This document shows, in pieces, positions 35,039 through 42,044 of a stretch of 52,265 bases of DNA. The number at the start of each line of letters is the position of its first letter. Within the stretch, counting starts at the first letter, position 1. The translations under genes and the position numbers were made by a program. The DNA is from Oscillospiraceae bacterium. GTDB taxonomy: Bacteria > Bacillota > Clostridia > Oscillospirales > Oscillospiraceae. The stretch lies in the NCBI GenBank assembly GCA_015068395.1, contig SVKP01000061.1, positions 1 through 52,265 on the forward strand. The letters are read 5' to 3'. Below the pieces are notes generated by a model, which searched no databases, was not told the DNA's origin, and saw only the letters and a program-made list of their open reading frames with translations.

Positions 35039-35219
35039 TTCTAGGAAATGCTGTTAAACTTATGTTGCCATCATGGTAAGAATATAGGCAATTTGCTCCA
35101 CTATTATTGCGTAAAGCCTGCAATAACATTGCTGTTGCAGTTAACAAGGTTTTGTTTCCATAAGGAACTCGCGTGCCTCCGCAACCTTTTCTAATATATT
35201 TTATGTATTTGGCTTGGTG
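35004..35219 (-). pseudogene. cap2: Displaced C-terminal segment of cap2
   Basis: Seventy-one codons in the -1 frame relative to cap2 give a continuation that fits E1 enzymes: KGCGGTRVPYGNKTLL, with a likely E1 active cysteine, and a final ERCACC that would complete the zinc site begun by GCFEC. A TAG at 35220-35222 and the TAA at 35201-35203 limit the shift to a 19-base stretch. A single-base loss explains it. The segment ends 35 bases inside cap3, as expected for an intact operon. Confidence 0.8.
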
Positions 35220-36616
35220 CTATTTACAACATTGTTGCATCTGTTACCATTTGAGTCTGTAAAGATACACTCGAAGCATCCCTTCGAATAATCCTGTATT
35301 TTAGCGACATGGCTTGTATCTCCATCATGCTCAAGCCAAGCATAGTAAACCGGCATAGAACACTGTTTTTCTTTAAAATACCGATTCATCTGAAGTTGTA
35401 CGTCACTACTACCGACAGCAAATACTATTGCATCACATGAGCCCAACCTATGCTTTTCAAAACTATCCGGATTTAGGTAAGCAATTATTCTGTGAATATT
35501 CACTTCGGGGTGTATGCTCTCAAGTTCAGCAGCCAAAAGCTCCGCTTTATTAAGTCCATCCGAAAAAAAATTGATGCTATGTCTGAATGTATTGTCATAT
35601 GAATATTGATCAGGATCAATGATGGTTATATTCATGTACCCTGCACGAACAAGCTCTGTCGCAATGTAACTTCCAAGTGATCCTACACCCACAATTGCCA
35701 AACGCATATCAGACGCAACATTACCAATTTGTTCGTTCAAATAGGAAAAATCACATCTTCGAATGGATATAGGAATAACATCTTTAATCTGTGACTCAAA
35801 TTTATAGTTCAGCTTAGCAGTGCCTGGATTTCTAAACTGTACAACGCATCCCAAAAAATAGTTATTCAGCTTTATTACCAAAACTATCTCTTTTTTTGAA
35901 TAACTAGTTCGTTTTATCATCTGATACGCTTCACTACTGATTCGTTGATATTTAACTCCATTGACTATGTCATTTATTTGAGTACTTGTCCACGGTTGGG
36001 ATTTTAGTGGCGGGATAATATCGTGGATATCTAACAGTGGCAGGTACAACACAGGTATATCTGATGTCCGTATATATCTCGCCGTGTCATTAAAATAGCG
36101 AGTATCGTCTGCAAATCTTATTATATTATTCTTGTATATGAGCTGATCTAGCCATTGGTATTCTCCATCGCTATCGAGGTATAACTGGTAGTTATTTTGG
36201 GCATATTTATTCTTCGTAAAGCACGCAGAATCCCAGTAATGTGTGAACTCCTTTTGGTACTCATCAACAATTTGGGTAGGAGCTAGTTCTGTAAGCGCAA
36301 TTAACCGATCAATGCAAAAACAAACCTTCTCCTCATCACTGAATAAAAAGGCAACTTCTGCGTCAAAATCAGCAAGGCATACTGCTCGCATTTTTCTTCC
36401 GTCCACTATTATAGGATCAACAAATATGTGCGGATAATCATTTTGGCAATCAATAATGCATACAATAGGGAATTTGAAGTCATTATTCATAATGATTTCA
36501 TATTTGTTGCCATGCAGTTCAAATTGAGCACCGTTTTCAGATTGCTCAATATTGCCTATTTGTTTATACTTTGCAAGTATACATGCAACTAATTCAAAAC
36601 GATCAGCCAAACCCAT
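35201..36616 (-). CDS. cap2: Cap2 (E2-E1 fusion) of type II CBASS, cut short by a frameshift
   Basis: 471 residues as readable. The N-terminal E2-like domain (about 1-150) has a candidate active cysteine, Cys80 in RAVCL. The C-terminal ThiF/E1 domain has the ATP loop GVGSLG (310-315), IDPDQYSYDNTFRH and the first zinc pair in GCFEC (447-450). Cap2 activates the C-terminal glycine of the CD-NTase and ligates it to targets, priming the enzyme. The frame stops at 35201, but homologous sequence continues in another frame to 35004. ATG 36616 lies one base from AAGGAG; TTG 36610 has better spacing. The start overlaps the CD-NTase stop. Confidence 0.85.
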   Translation of the reverse strand: MGLADRFELVACILAKYKQIGNIEQSENGAQFELHGNKYEIIMNNDFKFPIVCIIDCQNDYPHIFVDPIIVDGRKMRAVCLADFDAEVAFLFSDEEKVCFCIDRLIALTELAPTQIVDEYQKEFTHYWDSACFTKNKYAQNNYQLYLDSDGEYQWLDQLIYKNNIIRFADDTRYFNDTARYIRTSDIPVLYLPLLDIHDIIPPLKSQPWTSTQINDIVNGVKYQRISSEAYQMIKRTSYSKKEIVLVIKLNNYFLGCVVQFRNPGTAKLNYKFESQIKDVIPISIRRCDFSYLNEQIGNVASDMRLAIVGVGSLGSYIATELVRAGYMNITIIDPDQYSYDNTFRHSINFFSDGLNKAELLAAELESIHPEVNIHRIIAYLNPDSFEKHRLGSCDAIVFAVGSSDVQLQMNRYFKEKQCSMPVYYAWLEHDGDTSHVAKIQDYSKGCFECIFTDSNGNRCNNVVNSTKPNT

Positions 36617-37622
36617 ACTCCTTTTTGCTATAGGTAAATGTTTCCGTGGCCTCTTTTTCCGGCACTTCAAAATCAGCACCTAGCACTTTTTGAACGTATT
36701 TTGCAGCCTCGTGTTCTTCATCAAGATTAATAGCATTCTGCAAATTGTCCACTGCCGAGCAGATTCTTTTATAAAACGTAATCATATGGCTAGATGCATC
36801 CCTCATTTTATAAAAGACATCTGTCCTTGGCATAACAGGCAAATTGCAAGTTATAGAAGCAGATATTATTTCGTCATCTCCATTGCGAGTAACACTAAAC
36901 TTATTTCTTATCGCTTTGAGTGTGTAATATAGAGAAGATAAATCATCTTCTGCATATTCCATATAATTCTCACATGCTAGTATAGTAAGGCCAACGCTAG
37001 GCGGAATTGCATGAGAATTTGTAATATTTCCGTATTTTTCTTGTTTCCATTTCTTCAAGAAACGCACAACTCGCCGCAATTGTTCATAATTGGTGAATTT
37101 GTCAAGGAAATAGTCATTTAAGCCTTCGGGATCTGCGACTTCCCACTTGTATGACGCAGAGTTCTCCTTGCCACGAGCAAGGTAAAGCAATCCACTATAA
37201 TCAGCATAAATTGGAAAATCGATATGCATATACTCTTTTCCGTTCTCGTGATAGGCTACTGTAACACAAGGTTCTTTAATATCTGGAATTCTTATGTTTT
37301 TTATAAGGAGAGAATCCCTAGCGGCTTTCTTCACTTCGCGTGAATCAGAATGCTCAAAAATGTTAAGGGGCAAAATAACGGCGTAATCTAAATCAACATT
37401 TGTATCTTTGATTGTAGTGCCGATTTTATAGCTTCCTTGATGAATAAACCTCAGATCAGATTTATTAACAGAAATACCATACTCACTACATTTATCTGGG
37501 AAATAGTCTTCAATATCCTTCTTTAACATGTCTCGTTTATCTCTCAAAACAGAAGTTTCTTCATCAATTTTAATCAATTGATTAAAATCCAGAAATTGCT
37601 TTTGCAGTTTTTTCATACCCAT
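36603..37622 (-). CDS. CD-NTase (cGAS/DncV-like nucleotidyltransferase) of type II CBASS
   Basis: 339 residues. The nucleotidyltransferase core has Gly63-Ser64 in QGSYKIGTTIK, Asp77-x-Asp79 in NVDLDYAVIL and the third aspartate Asp135 in HIDFPIY, so catalysis should be intact. A helical OAS-like half follows. On phage sensing, enzymes of this family make cyclic di- or trinucleotides. The protein ends ...EYGFG: a C-terminal glycine is what Cap2 needs to conjugate it. ATG 37622 or ATG 37616 are both possible after a weak GGGGG. It is the first gene of the AT-rich operon. Confidence 0.9.
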   Translation of the reverse strand: MGMKKLQKQFLDFNQLIKIDEETSVLRDKRDMLKKDIEDYFPDKCSEYGISVNKSDLRFIHQGSYKIGTTIKDTNVDLDYAVILPLNIFEHSDSREVKKAARDSLLIKNIRIPDIKEPCVTVAYHENGKEYMHIDFPIYADYSGLLYLARGKENSASYKWEVADPEGLNDYFLDKFTNYEQLRRVVRFLKKWKQEKYGNITNSHAIPPSVGLTILACENYMEYAEDDLSSLYYTLKAIRNKFSVTRNGDDEIISASITCNLPVMPRTDVFYKMRDASSHMITFYKRICSAVDNLQNAINLDEEHEAAKYVQKVLGADFEVPEKEATETFTYSKKEYGFG

Positions 37623-37673
37623 CGCCCCCGCATAAACAGAAAGATTAATGCATTTCAGTGTATAACTGTTCTA

Positions 37674-37702
37674 ATTATAGCACAACATATTGTGCTTTGC
37701 AA
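37674..37702 (-). promoter_or_regulatory. CBASS operon promoter with operator dyad in the spacer
   Basis: On the minus strand, -35 TTGCAA (37702-37697), 17 bases, -10 TATAAT (37679-37674), with TGC just before the -10 (extended). The dyad AGCACAA-N4-TTGTGCT (37679-37696) fills the spacer, so a bound dimer would block RNA polymerase. The transcription start would be about 45 bases before the CD-NTase ATG. Confidence 0.75.
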
Positions 37703-37919
37703 TCTAACGCTTTTCCAAAGATATGAACCGACAAGAATCGTTTTGAGATCAGCACCATGCTGATTACTCGTCCATTGTGCCAGCAGCTACAACGGCACGG
37801 TCACTACAGGTTCCACCGGCACTGCCATCTTCAGACCGCTATACTACTACGGAGAATGGCCAAACGCCGCTCGTGCGTCACGCGCGGGCGGCGTTCTTTC
37901 GCCTTTTTTCAAATATCGT
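37703..37919. other. Gap between CBASS promoter and XRE gene; hairpin and possible gene remnant
   Basis: No complete gene. Composition changes here from AT-rich to GC-rich, marking the edge of the cargo. A plus-strand frame from about 37755 reads NGTVTTGSTGTAIFRPLYYY and looks protein-like but has no start; I do not recognise it. AACGCCGC (37863-37870) pairs with GCGGCGTT (37888-37895), followed by CTTTCGCCTTTTTT, a probable plus-strand terminator. Confidence 0.4.
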
Positions 37920-38204
37920 CTACTGCTTTTGCATAGAGTCGGCCTGAGAAAGAGGTGGATAATATTCCAGCAAGTCACTGATCTCACAATCCAAAACGTA
38001 GCATACCTTCGCTAAAAAATCCAAATCCGCAAGCGCAACATTGCTTCCTTTATAATATCGATCAATGACGTCGTACTTCACGCCGGTAAGGGTGCGTAAG
38101 CGATTACGAGTTATTCCGCGACGAATCATGAGATCTGCCAGCTTCATCTTCACGCAGCCATATTCTTCGGTTTGATAGCGGATAATGCTTTTTTGGACAT
38201 CCAT
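37920..38204 (-). CDS. XRE/Cro-type DNA-binding regulator
   Basis: 94 residues from ATG 38204, six bases after GGGGG (the ATG at 38210 touches it). The HTH spans about residues 20-75: MKLADLMIRRGITRNRLRTLTGVKYDVIDRYYKG, then LDFLAKVCYVLDCEISDLLEY, typical of the short HTH_26/YozG-like regulators. It is divergent from the gene at 38403 and lies next to the CBASS promoter, so it may repress one or both. TTGACAT repeats lie in its upstream region. Confidence 0.82.
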   Translation of the reverse strand: MDVQKSIIRYQTEEYGCVKMKLADLMIRRGITRNRLRTLTGVKYDVIDRYYKGSNVALADLDFLAKVCYVLDCEISDLLEYYPPLSQADSMQKQ

Positions 38205-38221
38205 AAGCATCCCCCTTTATA

Positions 38222-38286
38222 TTGACATCTTATCAGAGGGAGTCCTTGTTGACATTTACCTAATTAGAGAATATCCTTATATAAGG
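38222..38286. promoter_or_regulatory. Divergent promoter region with TTGACAT repeat and CCTTATATAAGG dyad
   Basis: On the plus strand, TTGACA (38249-38254), a 17-base spacer and TATCCT (38272-38277) form a promoter toward the gene at 38403. A perfect 12-bp dyad CCTTATATAAGG (38275-38286) overlaps its -10 and start site. A second TTGACA lies at 38222-38227. The flanking XRE protein is the obvious candidate binder. Confidence 0.55.
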
Positions 38287-38402
38287 GTAACTATGTGTTT
38301 GAATTATTTGCTATCTAAATCTGTGATTTTTTGACAAGAATAGCTTTCTTGCAGATAATTACAATAAATCAGAACGATAAACGATACAGAGGAGGAAACC
38401 TT

Positions 38403-38726
38403 GTGAGCACAGAATACGTTGACTTTCCGACACGCATCAAGGACAGCTTTCTCAATGTGGACGCAGACATCGTGATAGATCTGCGCGATACGGACCAAGA
38501 GTACCAGGATATCTACCGGCACTATACAAAAATGAAAGAGGAGCATCCGTTTATAGACAATGTGCTGGAGGAACCGGGCGAGGTCTCGATGACCGCCGAG
38601 GAACACGCGGCCTTTGTGGAGTTTATGCGCCTCAGACGCAAATTGGACGATATGGAGCGCCTGCACATCTATTTCAGAGGACACACGGACGCCTTTGCCT
38701 ATCTCAAGACGGTAAAGGCGATATGA
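38403..38726 (+). CDS. Small acidic ICE protein of unknown function
   Basis: 107 residues; GTG 38403 after GAGGAGG (TTG 38400 is an alternative). It is acidic and helical (DIVIDLRDTDQEYQDIYRHY, MTAEEHAAFVEFMRLRRKLDDMERL), without membrane segments or known motifs. It faces away from the XRE gene at 37920-38204 and converges on the XRE gene at 38746. Small proteins of this kind often lie in ICE control regions; no function can be assigned. Confidence 0.6.
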   Translation: MSTEYVDFPTRIKDSFLNVDADIVIDLRDTDQEYQDIYRHYTKMKEEHPFIDNVLEEPGEVSMTAEEHAAFVEFMRLRRKLDDMERLHIYFRGHTDAFAYLKTVKAI

Positions 38727-38745
38727 ACGCGACGGGGCCGGAGCT

Positions 38746-39099
38746 TTACATTTCTGGCTCCCGCAGCTTGCGCAGCTCCTTTGCCATTTGTTCGATGCAC
38801 GCAAGCTCTGCGTCGGTCAGCGAGTCAAGCGCGGCGTCCGCCTGCCTGCGCGCGGTGCTCTTGCTGATGCTGTCAGCGCCGAAGATATACTGATCCAAGG
38901 AGATGTTGAGAGCTTTGGCGATGCGGAACAGCAGACCGACACTGGGAAACTTGCCGTAGTTCTCGATATTCTCCATATGCTTTTCACCGCGATCCACCTT
39001 TTCGGCAAATTGCGCCCTCGTCATGCCTAATTCTTTGCGCTTTCTTTTGATTTCCTGCCCGATCCGTCTGAAATCGAAGGAATTATCGTCGTTTACCAT
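38746..39099 (-). CDS. XRE-family regulator
   Basis: 117 residues; ATG 39099 is chosen for its upstream AAAGGGGTGG. The HTH_3 domain (about 10-70) shows IGQEIKRKRKELGMTRAQFAEKV and GKFPSVGLLFRIAKALNISLDQYIFG. A short helical tail follows. Two direct GGTTCCAT repeats 22 bases apart in its upstream region are likely self-binding sites. It probably controls the divergent ICE genes that start at 39287. Confidence 0.85.
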   Translation of the reverse strand: MVNDDNSFDFRRIGQEIKRKRKELGMTRAQFAEKVDRGEKHMENIENYGKFPSVGLLFRIAKALNISLDQYIFGADSISKSTARRQADAALDSLTDAELACIEQMAKELRKLREPEM

Positions 39100-39122
39100 A
39101 CAATGCACCACCCCTTTGCGTT

Positions 39123-39182
39123 GGTTCCATTGTATAGAATTGCCGGTTCCATTTGGAGGAGTTGACAATACCGATAACCGGC
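39123..39182. promoter_or_regulatory. Control region with GGTTCCAT direct repeats and GCCGGTT dyad
   Basis: GGTTCCAT occurs at 39123-39130 and 39145-39152 (two helical turns apart). GCCGGTT (39142-39148) pairs with AACCGGC (39176-39182). TTGACA (39162-39167) with TTTAAT 18 bases on could be a plus-strand promoter. The layout suits autoregulation by the adjacent XRE protein. Confidence 0.5.
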
Positions 39183-39231
39183 ATTTTTAATTCCACTCGC
39201 AGGACTTACTTTTATTCATACAGCGCCGATA

Positions 39232-39237
39232 TATAAT
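39232..39237 (+). promoter_or_regulatory. -10 box upstream of the 39287 gene
   Basis: A perfect TATAAT (39232-39237) lies 50 bases before the ATG. The -35 region is poor, suggesting an activator or weak basal expression. Confidence 0.4.
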
Positions 39238-39286
39238 AAGGAAGTAAATCGGGTTTTTTGGAACGCGGCTAAGGAGGCACAACACT

Positions 39287-40111
39287 ATGGATCTATCAAC
39301 GATTGGCTCGATCAACCAGTACGCGAAGGGCGTCGCTCTTAAAACGCAGTGGAACCTGAAGAAGAAAAGCGGCGACGTGACCGCGCACAGCAAGGGCTTG
39401 AACGATTTTCTTTCCGCCAGCAGCATTGCGGCGAAAACGCCGGAGGAAGCCGACAACGAGAAGATGCAGAAGATCACGGCTAAGGTGGACGCCGGCGCGA
39501 AGCTGACCGAGAAAGAGATGGAATATCTCAAGGAAAAGAATCCCCAGCTCTATGAAAAGCTCCGCCAGATCGAAAAGGAGCAGAAAGCCTATGAGGAGGC
39601 TCTGCGCCACTGCAAGTCGAAGGATGAAGCGCAGCGTCTGCACATGGCGCGCGTGGGCGAGGCGATGCAGGCGGCGAAGAACGGCGACGGCACGGCGGCG
39701 TATCGCATGAACCGCATGACCGAGAGCATGACCGCTTTCACGGAGACGGACGATTATAAGAAACTCTCCACAGAAGCGGAGCAGGCGTTGGAGCGCAAGG
39801 AGCAGAAAGAAGCGGAGCAGGCCGAGCAGGAGCCGAAGATATCTGACACCGAGAAGCTGGAGCAGACGGAAAAGGCAGAAAAAGCTGAGGACGCCGCGCC
39901 GAGCGAGGATACGGAGCCGGAAAAGGTCGATCCTCATGCCGTGGACGCCGTGGAGACGGAAACGCTTGCGAAGCCGGACGTGCCAAAAGCGGAGAGCAAG
40001 CATCCCTCCGCAAGCGCAACGCCGCACTTCGGGACGCAGGCGTATGTCACGACGCAGGAATCGGAAGCGCAGGAAAAAAAGCAGCGCAAGGCGATTGACG
40101 TGGAAGCGTAG
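39287..40111 (+). CDS. Coiled-coil ICE protein of unknown function
   Basis: 274 residues; ATG after AAGGAGG. It is highly charged, with a long helical stretch (about 60-130: EMEYLKEKNPQLYEKLRQIEKEQKAYEEALRH) and a Glu/Lys/Ala-rich disordered tail (about 160-274). There is no signal or membrane segment. It shares its general character with the proteins at 42045 and 43047, and all three may form one accessory set. Family and function are unknown to me. Confidence 0.65.
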   Translation: MDLSTIGSINQYAKGVALKTQWNLKKKSGDVTAHSKGLNDFLSASSIAAKTPEEADNEKMQKITAKVDAGAKLTEKEMEYLKEKNPQLYEKLRQIEKEQKAYEEALRHCKSKDEAQRLHMARVGEAMQAAKNGDGTAAYRMNRMTESMTAFTETDDYKKLSTEAEQALERKEQKEAEQAEQEPKISDTEKLEQTEKAEKAEDAAPSEDTEPEKVDPHAVDAVETETLAKPDVPKAESKHPSASATPHFGTQAYVTTQESEAQEKKQRKAIDVEA

Positions 40112-40129
40112 GCAATATGATACACAGCG

Positions 40130-40175
40130 GGATCGGCAAGACGTGTTCTTCACATTTTGCCGATCCTATTATTTT
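40130..40175 (+). terminator. Rho-independent terminator after the 39287 gene
   Basis: GGATCGGCAA (40130-40139) pairs with TTGCCGATCC (40157-40166), followed by TATTATTTT. It separates this gene from the BlaI-like operon. Confidence 0.75.
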
Positions 40176-40235
40176 GAGAATATCCCGACGTTTTGGCATC
40201 CCCGATTGTATTCTTAGTGAAGGGCGAAAATTTTC

Positions 40236-40275
40236 TTAACTCCTATTAACAATTAAAGATTTTTAACGATATACA
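40236..40275 (+). promoter_or_regulatory. BlaI-like operon promoter with TTAAC repeats
   Basis: TTAAC occurs at 40236-40240, 40246-40250 and 40263-40267. TTAACA (40246-40251), an 18-base spacer and TATACA (40270-40275) form a plausible promoter 37 bases before the ATG. A matching dyad TTAAC-GGAA-GTTAA (42012-42025) precedes the 42045 gene, so both may be targets of the BlaI-like repressor. Confidence 0.45.
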
Positions 40276-40311
40276 TAGTGAGAGACCGAATCGTGCTTTG
40301 GAGGTATCGCT

Positions 40312-40713
40312 ATGGATCGTGAAGAAATGCTCCCGACCGAGCGGGAATGGCTTATTATGGACGCCGTGTGGGACAGCGGCGACCAGCCCACGTCCGCCGA
40401 GATATTGAACCGCATCGACGAAGCGGCAAAGCTCGACGCGCGGACGGAGCGCGTGCTGCTCCACCACCTCTGCCGGAAGGGACTTCTCGGCTACGTCGTG
40501 GACGAGCGCGACAGCCGCGTTTACCACTACTATCCCCTGCGGACGCGCGAGGAATGCCTGCGCGAGAAGAGCAGGGACTTCATCGACACCTATTTTCGCG
40601 GCAGCAGCAGCGTCGCGGTGGCGGCGCTCTTGAAAAGCGCCAAATTCACCGACGAACAGCTCAATGAGCTGGAGGAAATCTTGAAGGCGCGGAAGGAAGG
40701 CGAACAGCCATGA
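40312..40713 (+). CDS. BlaI/MecI-family repressor
   Basis: 133 residues; ATG after TTGGAGG. The winged-helix region (about 8-80: LPTEREWLIMDAVWDSGDQPTSAEILNRI, RTERVLLHHLCRKGLL, YHYYPL) and a dimerisation tail (about 85-125) match Penicillinase_R. Such repressors are inactivated when the partner M56 protease senses a signal. The stop overlaps the start of that partner (ATGA). Confidence 0.85.
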   Translation: MDREEMLPTEREWLIMDAVWDSGDQPTSAEILNRIDEAAKLDARTERVLLHHLCRKGLLGYVVDERDSRVYHYYPLRTREECLREKSRDFIDTYFRGSSSVAVAALLKSAKFTDEQLNELEEILKARKEGEQP

Positions 40714-41969
40714 GCTTCTGGACGTACTGCGCGCCGCTCCGCCTGACGCTATCCATGCTCAACTTCTGCGCCGTCTACTTTGTGACGCTGCTGGGGCGCT
40801 GCGCGATCCTCTCCCTGCCCGTCTTAGGGATCGTTCTGCTGCTGCGGAAGACTGTTTTGCGAAACAGCACCTTTGCAAAGGGCGTGATCTGGGCGGCGCT
40901 GGCGCCGGTGCTTCTTTTAGGGAAGCTCGCGGTCTACTATGAGAGCAGGCTGTTCCTGCCGCTTCTGTACTGGCAGAGCTGGTGTTGCGGCTATTGGTGG
41001 GTATGCTATGGGTATCTGGCGGGCGTGGCCGTCAGCCTCGCCCTGCTGATCCGCCGCCGCGCAAGGCTCCACCGGATGCTCCGTGAGCTGCCCGCGGAGA
41101 TGATCGACGGGCAGAAGGTCTATCTCTGCACGCTGACGGTCTCGCCGTTCACGGCAGGCGTGCTCTCCCCGAAGATCGTCCTTCCGACGCTCGCGCGTGA
41201 AAAACTCAGCGAAGACGAGCTGCGCACCGTTCTGCTCCACGAGCGGACGCACATCCGGCTGGGGCATCTGTGGTGCTTTCTTCTTTGGGATATCCTTTGC
41301 GCGCTGCTGTGGGTCGATCCGTTTCTCCGTCTTGCGACGCCTCGGCTGAAGGAGGATATGGAGCAGATCTGCGACGCCGTGACCATCCGGCGCGGCGGCG
41401 GGGACGCGCTGGCGTATGGCGGAGTGATCCTCAAGAGCATGGCGCTTCTGCGGGACACGGCGACGTATCTCCCCGTTACCTTTGCGGGGGAAAGCGACTT
41501 TTCCGACGCCAAGCGGCGCATGAAGCGCGTGCGGGATTATCGCCCGTACTCCCGCCTCCACATCCGCGCGCTGGCGGCGTCAACGGTCTGCTTCCTGCTT
41601 CTTGCGGTGCTGACGGCCCATCAGCTTTCGCTTCCGCGGTACACGGAGCTGCCCGGCTTTTGCATCGTCCATGTCAGCGAGGATGTCCAGTTTTCCACGA
41701 TCTATGAAAGCGAAACGGACGAGCCGCCGATCACGCTCTGCGGAGGCCGCGCGGAGGTGGACTGCGCCGCGTTTCGCGCCCTGCTGCCGGAGGACGCGCC
41801 GCGAGACGGGTACTATTACATCATGTGGGGCGGCTTTATGAAGCTGCCGGGGATTGGCGGGGCACTGAACTCGATTTGGGTGGACGCGGGCGTGGAAGGC
41901 TCGACCGCAAGCGTGGAGTTTCAGGACATCAACGATCAGTTCTATGTGAAACTGGCGAAGTGGATATGA
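40710..41969 (+). CDS. BlaR1/MecR1-like M56 membrane metallopeptidase without PBP sensor
   Basis: 419 residues. Four or so membrane helices are visible (about 20-48, 57-78, 95-114, 287-304). The zinc-protease motif His177-Glu-Arg-Thr-His181 lies in VLLHERTHIRLGHLW. The extracellular C-terminus is only about 110 residues and lacks the SxxK penicillin-binding domain of BlaR1, so beta-lactams are not the expected signal. It presumably cleaves or inactivates the BlaI-like repressor on an unknown cue. Confidence 0.82.
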   Translation: MSFWTYCAPLRLTLSMLNFCAVYFVTLLGRCAILSLPVLGIVLLLRKTVLRNSTFAKGVIWAALAPVLLLGKLAVYYESRLFLPLLYWQSWCCGYWWVCYGYLAGVAVSLALLIRRRARLHRMLRELPAEMIDGQKVYLCTLTVSPFTAGVLSPKIVLPTLAREKLSEDELRTVLLHERTHIRLGHLWCFLLWDILCALLWVDPFLRLATPRLKEDMEQICDAVTIRRGGGDALAYGGVILKSMALLRDTATYLPVTFAGESDFSDAKRRMKRVRDYRPYSRLHIRALAASTVCFLLLAVLTAHQLSLPRYTELPGFCIVHVSEDVQFSTIYESETDEPPITLCGGRAEVDCAAFRALLPEDAPRDGYYYIMWGGFMKLPGIGGALNSIWVDAGVEGSTASVEFQDINDQFYVKLAKWI

Positions 41970-42011
41970 GAGAGAGCGGCAACCTGCGCCGCTTTCTCCA
42001 AAGGAATATGA

Positions 42012-42025
42012 TTAACGGAAGTTAA
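42012..42025. promoter_or_regulatory. TTAAC-GGAA-GTTAA dyad before the 42045 gene
   Basis: A perfect 5+5 inverted repeat just upstream of the ribosome site. It resembles the TTAAC repeats before the BlaI-like gene and is a candidate operator for that repressor. Confidence 0.35.
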
Positions 42026-42044
42026 CAAAAAGGAGGCGCACACT

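Noticed and set aside
40710-41969. Beta-lactam resistance locus (BlaR1/BlaI)
   Set aside because: The sensor protein lacks the penicillin-binding SxxK domain and there is no beta-lactamase or PBP2a gene nearby.
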